Assembly (NCBI RefSeq): GCF_000161935.1
Contig: NZ_GG698805.1
Coordinates: 67,622-108,642 of the forward strand
Source of the DNA: Limosilactobacillus coleohominis 101-4-CHN
GTDB lineage: Bacteria > Bacillota > Bacilli > Lactobacillales > Lactobacillaceae
Direction: 5' to 3'
DNA: 41,021 bases
A program made the position numbers and the translations under genes. Under the pieces are notes generated by a model, which made no database searches, was not told where the DNA came from, and saw only the letters and a list, made by a program, of their open reading frames with translations. Positions 1 through 7,077 of the stretch are shown one piece after another (position 1 is the first letter of the stretch; every line of letters begins with the position of its first letter).

Positions 1-8
1 ATATAAAA

Positions 9-38
9 AATCATTACCAACGGAAGTCAGTAATGATT
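9..38 (-). terminator. Terminator of the zinc-ribbon gene
   Basis: A 9-bp perfect stem (AATCATTAC / GTAATGATT) is followed on the minus strand by a T run (the A run at 5-10). It lies just past the stop codon of the leftward gene ending at 45. Confidence 0.75.
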
Positions 39-44
39 AGTTAA

Positions 45-791
45 TTAGAATTCGGCTTCACCAATAGAAAGATAGTCAGTGAAATCAGGCCCATGGACAA
101 TTAAAGTTTGGTGCTTTTGGTCAGTAGTCACACTATACCAATGGCGTGATTGCCAGGTGTATTGGATTTTAATATTATGAGTGGTGTTTAGATTCTTTGG
201 AATTGTTGCCAGACTTATCTTCCGGGCTGCAGCTGGGGACATTTTAATCTGAATCCGGCTTGTCGGTATTGCCTGGTATTTAGCTTTAACTTGCCGAACA
301 CTGACGTGATTGAGTTGGTGGTAATTCGAATATCGCGCCCCACGGAAAATCTCCATTTGATGGTCACGTTGAACCGGTTTTTGGAGATTTATTGCAATAT
401 AAAATTTCTTGGTTGTTGAGGACGGTTCATGATAGTGGCGAGTGATGGTTAAGGGACGAATGATGGTTGAAATGTAGTTGTTGGAGTGCAAAACACTAAT
501 TCCGATAATAAAGCCAAATGTAATGATAATTAGTGTGAGGATGAACTTGGTTACTGGAGATAAACGGTGATCGGAAGTAGTAGAAAAATTCTTTTTCCAG
601 GATTTCTGAATTGGCGTGTTATTTAGTGGGGTGTGACAATTTAAACATTCGTCTTGATCCAAAGGATTCATTTTTCCGCAGTTTGGACAAATTTTTACAT
701 CAACGGGGTTGAGTGTGTAAATTTGATAGCCGCATTTATGACAATATTGGGTATTATCGGAATTTTTCGTTTTACATCTTGGACAAATCAT
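45..791 (-). CDS. Zinc-ribbon membrane protein of unknown function
   Basis: This 248-residue protein opens with two treble-clef zinc ribbons, each with two CxxC pairs: CPRC/CHKC at about residues 3-20 and CPNC/CLNC at about 35-52. A basic linker follows, then one hydrophobic segment at about 83-103, then an extracytoplasmic domain of about 145 residues that I do not recognise. The layout (cytosolic zinc ribbons, one TM helix, outer domain) is common in small lactobacillar membrane proteins of unknown role, so no function is assigned. The ATG at 791 has a strong GGAGGTGATG ribosome site. The gene is divergent from the histidine kinase on the right, with about 70 bp between them. Confidence 0.8.
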   Translation of the reverse strand: MICPRCKTKNSDNTQYCHKCGYQIYTLNPVDVKICPNCGKMNPLDQDECLNCHTPLNNTPIQKSWKKNFSTTSDHRLSPVTKFILTLIIITFGFIIGISVLHSNNYISTIIRPLTITRHYHEPSSTTKKFYIAINLQKPVQRDHQMEIFRGARYSNYHQLNHVSVRQVKAKYQAIPTSRIQIKMSPAAARKISLATIPKNLNTTHNIKIQYTWQSRHWYSVTTDQKHQTLIVHGPDFTDYLSIGEAEF

Positions 792-859
792 TTCATCACC
801 TCCGTTTTATGGTTAAAATCATGCTATTATATTAACATTCAAAAGAAGGAGTGTTGAGG

Positions 860-2230
860 GTGTTTTTTACTTTACAAAATTCATCGATTTATAATATGAT
901 TCATTTGCCATTTGATGTGGATACATGGACAGATGTTTTTTACATGATGTTTGCCCTAATAATTACATTGTGGGGCTATACTAAGATTACTCAGCGGAAG
1001 CTGAACTGGCCATATTATGCAATCTTCGGTTTCCTCGGCCTTTTTACAATTGCGGTAGTCAATACTTATCTCGTTTTATTCATCGGGATCCTAATCCTAT
1101 ATGCACTGGCTTTTCGTCGTTCAGTTTCCTTTAACAAAGTGGCTACTGGATTCTTAATTTCAGTGGGCCTAATTCGCTTTATCCAGAGAATCTACGTTAG
1201 TTTATTTTCACTCTGTGTGGATACGCCCTTTCATGTTCATCAACGGTTGGGTACGGATAATTATGTGATTTTCCTCGATATTGTTTATAGTCTTTGCTTG
1301 ATCATTTTTGTCCCCTTATTAATAAAATTAACCCAAAACTTTATTAGACAATATTTAAGGACGGTTGTTCCAGCGGCGCCACTATTTACGTGGTTAATTA
1401 ATTTGGGAATGCTGGCCCAATATCCGTTCATGTACGCAGTTAACTATCGGTTGATTTCGATTACGCCAGTGTGGCAACTAGTCATTAATCTTACGTGGCT
1501 ACTGGCCCTCTATCTGCTAATGTATCTCCGGTATCGTTACCTAGTATTAAAAACGATGGTGGATGATCAGCAAATTGAGCTTAATAATTTAAGATTATAC
1601 ACCAGTCATATTGAATCGATGTATGACGATCTGCGTCGTTTCCGTCATGATTACAAAAACGTTTTGTATAGTTTAACTGGGGCATTGGAGAATGACGATA
1701 TTCAACAATCCAAAGGAATTCTTAACCGGGTTTTGAAACCATCTGAACAAGAGGTCAGCAATAAGGCAAGCGTCCTCGGTCGGCTAGTAAACATCCAGAA
1801 CTTAGACGTTAAGAGCTTAGTTTATAGTAAGGTCATGAAGGCGATTGAGGCGGGAGTTGACTTTCAGGCTGAAATTGCTCAGCCATTTAAGTTTGGCTCA
1901 TTAATGGACCAACTAGATGTTGATCGAGTTCTTTCAATCTTGTTGGATAACGCGATCAATGCTGCTCAGCTGTCAAAGGATAAACAAGTTAACCTTAGTC
2001 TGTTTGAAAAGTCTGGTCTTCAATATATCGTGGTTGGTAATTCTACCAAGGATCAGGAACTAGACTTACAAAAGCTGGATCGTGATGTTCGGCAAATTAA
2101 CTTGACGGATAACCATGGAATTGGTTTGAAAAACTTACGGATGATTCTCTCACGTTATCCAAGTGTGACGAAGGAAGAAACTTCACAAGATTACTGGTTT
2201 AAGCAGGTGATTCGAATTCCAAAAGTCTAA
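860..2230 (+). CDS. AgrC-like (HPK10) sensor histidine kinase
   Basis: A sensor kinase of about 456 residues. The N-terminal half (to about residue 230) is almost all hydrophobic, with roughly six TM segments. A linker helix leads to the H-box RFRHDYKN with the phosphoacceptor at about H263. A GHKL-type ATPase domain follows, with N-box LLDNAINAA and G-box NHGIGLKNL. The HDYKN form of the H-box and the polytopic sensor are typical of the HPK10/AgrC kinases that sense secreted peptides. Start: GTG 851 overlaps the AAGGAG ribosome site (846-851), so GTG 860, 8 nt downstream, is chosen. Its partner is the LytTR regulator at 2380. No precursor peptide or AgrB processing gene is adjacent, so the ligand is unknown. 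Confidence 0.87.
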   Translation: MFFTLQNSSIYNMIHLPFDVDTWTDVFYMMFALIITLWGYTKITQRKLNWPYYAIFGFLGLFTIAVVNTYLVLFIGILILYALAFRRSVSFNKVATGFLISVGLIRFIQRIYVSLFSLCVDTPFHVHQRLGTDNYVIFLDIVYSLCLIIFVPLLIKLTQNFIRQYLRTVVPAAPLFTWLINLGMLAQYPFMYAVNYRLISITPVWQLVINLTWLLALYLLMYLRYRYLVLKTMVDDQQIELNNLRLYTSHIESMYDDLRRFRHDYKNVLYSLTGALENDDIQQSKGILNRVLKPSEQEVSNKASVLGRLVNIQNLDVKSLVYSKVMKAIEAGVDFQAEIAQPFKFGSLMDQLDVDRVLSILLDNAINAAQLSKDKQVNLSLFEKSGLQYIVVGNSTKDQELDLQKLDRDVRQINLTDNHGIGLKNLRMILSRYPSVTKEETSQDYWFKQVIRIPKV

Positions 2231-2359
2231 ATGGTTCTGCAAAAGAATGCATTTAATGGTAATCTTTGTTCATTGAACTGTAAAAGTAAAAAAATCGTTT
2301 TGGAACCCCAAATAATTCATTTATTGTTTGATATTATAAATAGTAACTGAATTATTAGT

Positions 2360-2369
2360 GGGGGGGGGG
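2360..2369 (+). repeat. G10 homopolymer before the regulator start
   Basis: Ten consecutive G residues end 10 nt before the TTG start of the LytTR regulator and take the place of a normal Shine-Dalgarno site. Length changes would alter ribosome-site spacing. Loss of one G would also join an upstream GTG (2358) in frame with the regulator. Confidence 0.9.
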
Positions 2370-2379
2370 TAACGATGAA

Positions 2380-3123
2380 TTGCTAGACGTCTACATTTTA
2401 GAAGATAATCTGGCGGAATTGTCACAGATTAATCATTATGTTCGTTCAGTCAGCGAAAAACTTAACATTCAAGTAAATGTTAAGACGTTTTCTACACTGG
2501 AACAAATTAGCCAGTCGATGCCAGAGCCTTCACTCCGCAATGTTTATATCTTGGACTTAGCAATTGGCGATGATGATCAAGCGGGTTTAAGGTTCAGCCA
2601 AAAAATTCGCCAGTATGATTTAGAAGCATCTATCATCTTTCTGACGGTTCATGATGAATTGCTTTCTACAACTTACCAATATCAAGTTGAAGCCCTTGAT
2701 TTTATTGTTAAACGGGTGGTTCAAAGTCTTGAACGTGACTTTACGAAAGTAATCAAAAAGCTGGAATTACCAAAGCGGGGGAAGACGATTACTTTACGGA
2801 GTCATTATGAAATTATTAAAGTCTACGTCAATGATATCTTGTTTTTCCAAAGTAATCCGGATAATACCCATGCATCATTTATGTACACGGAAAATAATCA
2901 GAAGATTCCAATTAATATGTCATTGCGGGAGTTAGAAGAGCAAGTAGAGGAATTTTTTAGGATTCATCGGAGCTATTTGGCAAACGTGGCGAACATTCGC
3001 AGTTTGAACGTCAAAAAACACACGGTTAAATTTAACACCAGTGAGATGACGATTCCTGTATCGCGGTTAAAGACGCGCAGACTCATGGAAGTTTTAAATA
3101 ACTACTCTTCAATTCAATGGTAA
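2380..3123 (+). CDS. LytTR-family response regulator (AgrA/PlnC-like)
   Basis: This 247-residue regulator has a receiver domain (about 1-125; acidic pocket ILEDN at the N-terminus, phosphoacceptor D59 in YILDLAIGD) and a C-terminal LytTR DNA-binding domain (about 140-245; FFQSNPDN, FRIHRSYLANVANI). LytTR regulators paired with HPK10 kinases usually control secreted peptides or surface proteins by binding paired direct repeats. Start: ATG 2375 runs into TAG after three codons, so TTG 2380 is used, giving MLDVYILEDN, the expected receiver start. The ribosome site is the G10 tract. The gene follows its kinase after 149 bp, so it may also have its own promoter. Candidate target repeats lie before the next gene (3185-3213). 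Confidence 0.87.
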   Translation: MLDVYILEDNLAELSQINHYVRSVSEKLNIQVNVKTFSTLEQISQSMPEPSLRNVYILDLAIGDDDQAGLRFSQKIRQYDLEASIIFLTVHDELLSTTYQYQVEALDFIVKRVVQSLERDFTKVIKKLELPKRGKTITLRSHYEIIKVYVNDILFFQSNPDNTHASFMYTENNQKIPINMSLRELEEQVEEFFRIHRSYLANVANIRSLNVKKHTVKFNTSEMTIPVSRLKTRRLMEVLNNYSSIQW

Positions 3124-3132
3124 TTAGGTTCT

Positions 3133-3166
3133 AAAGTTCGGTTGATGACGACTTTGGGACTTTTTT
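3133..3166 (+). terminator. Terminator after the two-component system
   Basis: An imperfect stem (AAAGTTCG / CGACTTT) is followed by GGGACTTTTTT. The T run is also the left arm of a second 10-bp inverted repeat (GGGACTTTTT 3156-3165 / AAAAAGTCCC 3175-3184), so the exact terminator fold is uncertain. Confidence 0.5.
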
Positions 3167-3184
3167 ATTTCAGTAAAAAGTCCC

Positions 3185-3241
3185 ATTTAATGCGGAAAAA
3201 GATCGTTAAATGCATCATCGTATTTCGAAAATTTGTACAAT
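3185..3241 (+). promoter_or_regulatory. Candidate LytTR-activated promoter
   Basis: Two 9-mers, ATTTAATGC (3185-3193) and GTTAAATGC (3205-3213), lie 20 nt apart start to start. They are 22 nt upstream of a -10 box TACAAT (3236-3241), where no recognisable -35 exists. Paired direct repeats about two helical turns apart, abutting a poor -35, are the usual architecture of LytTR-activated promoters. The link to the adjacent regulator is inferred. Confidence 0.45.
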
Positions 3242-3288
3242 AACTTTTGTGAATAAGACAACTTTGACTATTGGGAGGAGTTTTTAGA

Positions 3289-6200
3289 ATGAAAGAACAT
3301 AAGAAATTGTATAAATCCGGTAAGTTGTGGATGACGGCCACCATCATGGCATTTGCTGCTGGAACTACGCTGGCTACCACGACCGCCCATGCGGATACGA
3401 CAGGCAATACTACCAATGCTGCGACCCAAACTTCAACTGACCAAGTTGCACAACAAGAACAAAAGGTTAGTGCAGATCAAGATGCGGTTAACAAGGCGCA
3501 AACTGCGGTTGATGCCCACAAGAAGGGAATTGACCAAGCTAGTCAAGATCTGCAAAAGGCACAGCAAGATCAACAGGACGCACAATCACAAATTGATGCC
3601 CTCAAGAATTCTTCAATGTCATCAGATCAAGTCCAATCCACAATTGATGCTCTGACAAAGAAAGCTAACTACTATCAACAAGCTGACCTGCAACGTAAAG
3701 AAGAACAGGCACAAGTTAAGATCAATCAGTTGAACGATCAAGTAAGCAGCTTAAATTCGCAAACCGAAACCGCGACGGTTCCAAACGGTCGGATTGATAA
3801 GAGTAAGTCACTATTGGAAAATGCTTCTCGTAATGATTTATGGGATAACTTCTACAGTAATGAGCAAAATGGCAATACGACATGGAATCAAAAACTAGTT
3901 CCTAATAATATTTACATTAGCCCTGATAATGATAAGTCAGCTAATCACGGTGCTTCGGCACCATCGACCGCTAATTTAGCAAGTGGAGCTTATGCACCAT
4001 ATGGTGAATTTGATAAGGTTAATGCTACGACAGGAATGACAGAAGACAAAGCTCGCGAATTATCAATTCTACTTCTGAACGAATTGAATCACGCTCGTGA
4101 ACAACGGGGCTTAGCACCATTTGTGATGACTGAAGATCAATTTAAGCGGGCAATGGCGCGGGCTGCTCAACCATCGGCAGCTAATTTAGACCACAATGAA
4201 TCTGATATGAATTCTGTCCTGGGCAATTGGCATTCGGAAAACTTAGCATTAGTTAATGCGAGTGCAGACAATATGCTGAGCCTGCTCAACAATGCTAATG
4301 GCTCTGTTTCAAGCATGTTAATGGTTGATGCAGATAGTAATTGGGGTCACCGGGAAAACTTCCTTGATAGTGGCAACTATAACGCAGCCTTTGGTTTTAA
4401 GTTGTTAGATAATGGTTTCTACGTAATGACGTTTGATACTACTTACGCTACAGATGCTGATAAAACTAACGACTTGGTAACCAATACGATCAACAATTAT
4501 GCTGCGATGGGTCCGACGAAGGATGCGACAGCCAATGATCAAAAACTTAATAGTCAGATTAGTGATTTGAATCAACAAATCAGTGACCTTCAAGGAACGA
4601 TTAAGCAATTATCCAACAAAGAAGATAATCTACAGTTTGACGCTAGTTACTTGAGTAAGGCAGAACAAGATCAATATAATCAAGCAAAGGCGCAACTGAA
4701 TTCTTCACAAACCTTAGCAGATGCCCAAACTAAGTTACAACAAGCTACTGAAGCGGTTAAGAAGGCTCAATTAACTAAGGATAGTTTGACCAGTCAAACA
4801 TCCACGCTGCAGAAGCAATTAGACGCTGCCAAGGCCACTCTGGCGAAGGATCAAGAACTTCTTGGTAAGCTGAAAGCGGCTCAACAAGTATCCAACTTGC
4901 AACAAAAGGTTGACGCACAAAAGCAAACGGTTGCTAATGATCAAAAGACCGTAGATACTGCTAAACAAGATGTTGATAGCAAGCAAGCTGCTTACGATGC
5001 CGCCGTTCAAACTCGTAAAGATACTTGGAACCAAAACCAAGCTGATTTGGCGGCTGCTCGCGCTACTGGTAAGGAAGCTAGTGAAGCTCAACAAAAGCTA
5101 GACGATGCCAAAGCTGCCGTTGCGAATGATCCAAAAGTGGCGGCTGCTCAACAACAAGAAACAACCTTGAAGGCTGAACTCGTTAAGTTAGTACCACACT
5201 ATGGTGACTTCCTAAACTGGAAACTGCGTGACCAAGAAGAAGCTGCGCTCTCTGGTGATCAGAAGACGCAATATAATCAACTACAAAGTCAATATCACGC
5301 GGCTCAGGATGTAGTGAAGAATGCACAAAAAGCGGCTGGTATTGATGACTTACAAGCGGATGTTACTGCTAAAGACCAAAAGCACAATGAATTGTCGAAT
5401 AAGCAATATGCTTCTTCTGAGAAGTATATGGCAGCCTTTGATGCAGAACAACAAGCAGAAAAGGACTTGCAAACTGCGCAAAATAACCATGATCTTGCTG
5501 CTAAGCAACTACAATCTGACCAAGCAGTTTTGACTGACTTACAAGCACAATTAGATCAATTAACGCAAAAGGACAACGTTAAGTACACCAACTTGGACCC
5601 TAGCTTGGTAATGAAGGTTAACGTCACGGCTGGAGATACTAACATTCCTGCACCAAAGCTGACTGACGATGCTTTCATTAAGAATGCCAACACTGCCTCT
5701 GCTGCAATGTTTATGGTACTAGCGCAAACTAATGGTACTTATCCAGAAGGTACGACAGTGGAATGGGCAGATCCTGCCAAGGTTCAAAAGGATGCTCAAA
5801 CTGCAGGAACCTACGATGAAGAAGTTATTTTAGACTTCCCTGATGGTTCTAAGTCCAAGGCATTTAATGTTCCAGGTGTATTGGTAGTTGCTGCTAAACA
5901 AACCACTCCATCCACTAACCCAACGAAGCCAACGGCAACTGACCATACGCTGACCGTTCATTATATCGAAGTTACTGGTTACAAGGCGGATGGCACTCCA
6001 ATCACCAAGGTTGTCGGTACTCAAACCTTCACTGGCAAGAAAGGGACAACCTTTGGCGGTAACCAATTAAATATTCCAGCCGGTTACAAGTTAGCCATGG
6101 ATGGTGTTACCTACACCATTACTGACAAGGATGAAGTGAACGAAACACCAGTAATTAGTATTAATACTCCATCGACCCCATCAACTGATCCTAATAAGGG

Positions 6201-6771
6201 TGATGATAAGCCTGCTACGCAAGAACATACATTGACGGTTCACTACATTGAAGTAGTTGGCTATGAACCAATGGGTGCCCCAATTACCAAGGTTGTTGGT
6301 ACCCAAACCTTCACTGGTAAGCCTGGTCAGACCTTTGGTGGTGACCAACTGAAGATTCCTGCTGGCTACAAGTTGGCTATGGATGGCGTTACTTACACTA
6401 TTACGGATAAGGATGAAGTGAACGAAACACCAGTAATTAGTGTTAACACTCCATCAAATAAGCCAACGCCTTCAACTGACGAGAAGAGTGATTCACAATT
6501 ACCAGCGGGTGCTAAGGTTGTGAATAATCATGTCGTTGATGCCGATGGCAACATTCTTGCTGGTTGGAAAGTTGTTAATGGGCAAGTCGTTAAGGAAAAT
6601 AGTTCAGTAGCACAAACTGCGGCTGTTCAAAATGTTCAACCAACTAAGGATAACAATGATAAGAAGCTGCCACAAACTGGTAATGCAGACAGCTTAGCTA
6701 TGATGGGCTTAGGCGCTGCATCGCTGTTGAGCATGTTTGGCCTAGCTGAATTAGACAAGAAACGCGGCTAA
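3289..6771 (+). CDS. SEC10/PgrA-like LPXTG surface protein with KxYKxGKxW signal
   Basis: About 1160 residues, covalently wall-anchored. Residues 1-35 form a KxYKxGKxW-type signal (KLYKSGKLW) with probable cleavage after AHA; this signal class is associated with accessory Sec export in lactobacilli. Next come a coiled coil (about 47-165), a CAP/SCP-like domain (about 255-388; LNELNHAREQRG, WHSENLA, HRENFLD) of the SEC10/PgrA surface-exclusion type, a long Ala/Gln/Lys coiled-coil stalk (about 415-760), a Rib-like beta domain (about 764-870; WADPAKVQ, LDFPDGSKS) and two 77-residue repeats. The sorting signal is LPQTG at 1127-1131, then a hydrophobic stretch and KKRG. Start: ATG 3289 lies 8 nt after GGGAGGAG; the in-frame TTG at 3271 lies upstream of that site. 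Likely roles are adhesion, aggregation or mating exclusion; the sequence does not decide. Confidence 0.88.
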   Translation: MKEHKKLYKSGKLWMTATIMAFAAGTTLATTTAHADTTGNTTNAATQTSTDQVAQQEQKVSADQDAVNKAQTAVDAHKKGIDQASQDLQKAQQDQQDAQSQIDALKNSSMSSDQVQSTIDALTKKANYYQQADLQRKEEQAQVKINQLNDQVSSLNSQTETATVPNGRIDKSKSLLENASRNDLWDNFYSNEQNGNTTWNQKLVPNNIYISPDNDKSANHGASAPSTANLASGAYAPYGEFDKVNATTGMTEDKARELSILLLNELNHAREQRGLAPFVMTEDQFKRAMARAAQPSAANLDHNESDMNSVLGNWHSENLALVNASADNMLSLLNNANGSVSSMLMVDADSNWGHRENFLDSGNYNAAFGFKLLDNGFYVMTFDTTYATDADKTNDLVTNTINNYAAMGPTKDATANDQKLNSQISDLNQQISDLQGTIKQLSNKEDNLQFDASYLSKAEQDQYNQAKAQLNSSQTLADAQTKLQQATEAVKKAQLTKDSLTSQTSTLQKQLDAAKATLAKDQELLGKLKAAQQVSNLQQKVDAQKQTVANDQKTVDTAKQDVDSKQAAYDAAVQTRKDTWNQNQADLAAARATGKEASEAQQKLDDAKAAVANDPKVAAAQQQETTLKAELVKLVPHYGDFLNWKLRDQEEAALSGDQKTQYNQLQSQYHAAQDVVKNAQKAAGIDDLQADVTAKDQKHNELSNKQYASSEKYMAAFDAEQQAEKDLQTAQNNHDLAAKQLQSDQAVLTDLQAQLDQLTQKDNVKYTNLDPSLVMKVNVTAGDTNIPAPKLTDDAFIKNANTASAAMFMVLAQTNGTYPEGTTVEWADPAKVQKDAQTAGTYDEEVILDFPDGSKSKAFNVPGVLVVAAKQTTPSTNPTKPTATDHTLTVHYIEVTGYKADGTPITKVVGTQTFTGKKGTTFGGNQLNIPAGYKLAMDGVTYTITDKDEVNETPVISINTPSTPSTDPNKGDDKPATQEHTLTVHYIEVVGYEPMGAPITKVVGTQTFTGKPGQTFGGDQLKIPAGYKLAMDGVTYTITDKDEVNETPVISVNTPSNKPTPSTDEKSDSQLPAGAKVVNNHVVDADGNILAGWKVVNGQVVKENSSVAQTAAVQNVQPTKDNNDKKLPQTGNADSLAMMGLGAASLLSMFGLAELDKKRG
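5944..6456 (+). repeat. Tandem 77-residue repeats in the surface protein
   Basis: Two 231-nt copies (5944-6174 and 6226-6456) encode nearly identical 77-residue modules beginning HTLTVHYIEV and ending NTPS, separated by 17 residues. They differ at many synonymous third positions, yet share an unbroken 33-nt identical run (6127-6159 and 6409-6441). Confidence 0.9.
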
Positions 6772-6786
6772 TTGAATAAGTAATTT

Positions 6787-6840
6787 AAAAAGAGTTGGAA
6801 AAAAGGACTAATTTTGGTTCTTTTTCCAGCTCTTTTTTTG
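6787..6840 (+). terminator. Terminator of the SEC10-like gene
   Basis: A long stem built from AAAGAGTTGGAAAAA and TTTTTCCAGCTCTTT is followed by a T run, starting 16 nt after the stop codon. Confidence 0.88.
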
Positions 6841-7024
6841 TCATGCTTTGGGCAAAGAGCTATTAACAATTTAGATCCATCTGGTTAATATATCTTCTGA
6901 TAATTAAAGTATTAATTCAAAACGTTTATCATTAATTGCAAAATTGTAAAATGGACTAATCGGAAATTTGCTTTTCCCGAAAGTCAATATCCTTTTAACG
7001 CTTTATTTATTATGATACTCATAG

Positions 7025-7068
7025 TATAATACGAAGCATAAATAATTATAATAAATGTCTATTGGAGG
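7025..7068 (+). promoter_or_regulatory. Possible promoter and ribosome site of the YSIRK-type gene
   Basis: A perfect -10 TATAAT (7025-7030) has only a weak -35 (TTTATT, 7002-7007, 17-nt spacer). The ribosome site GGAGG (7064-7068) is 9 nt before TTG 7078 and decides that start. The intergenic stretch also has two ATTAATT copies exactly 20 nt apart (6911, 6931). Confidence 0.45.
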
Positions 7069-7077
7069 AATGTAGCC

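Noticed and set aside
2375-2386. ATG 2375 as the start of the response regulator
   Set aside because: It reads Met-Asn-Cys-stop; only TTG 2380 gives the receiver domain.
3156-3184. GGGACTTTTT/AAAAAGTCCC inverted repeat as an independent operator
   Set aside because: It overlaps the terminator T run of the regulator gene and has no second copy; terminator structure explains it better.
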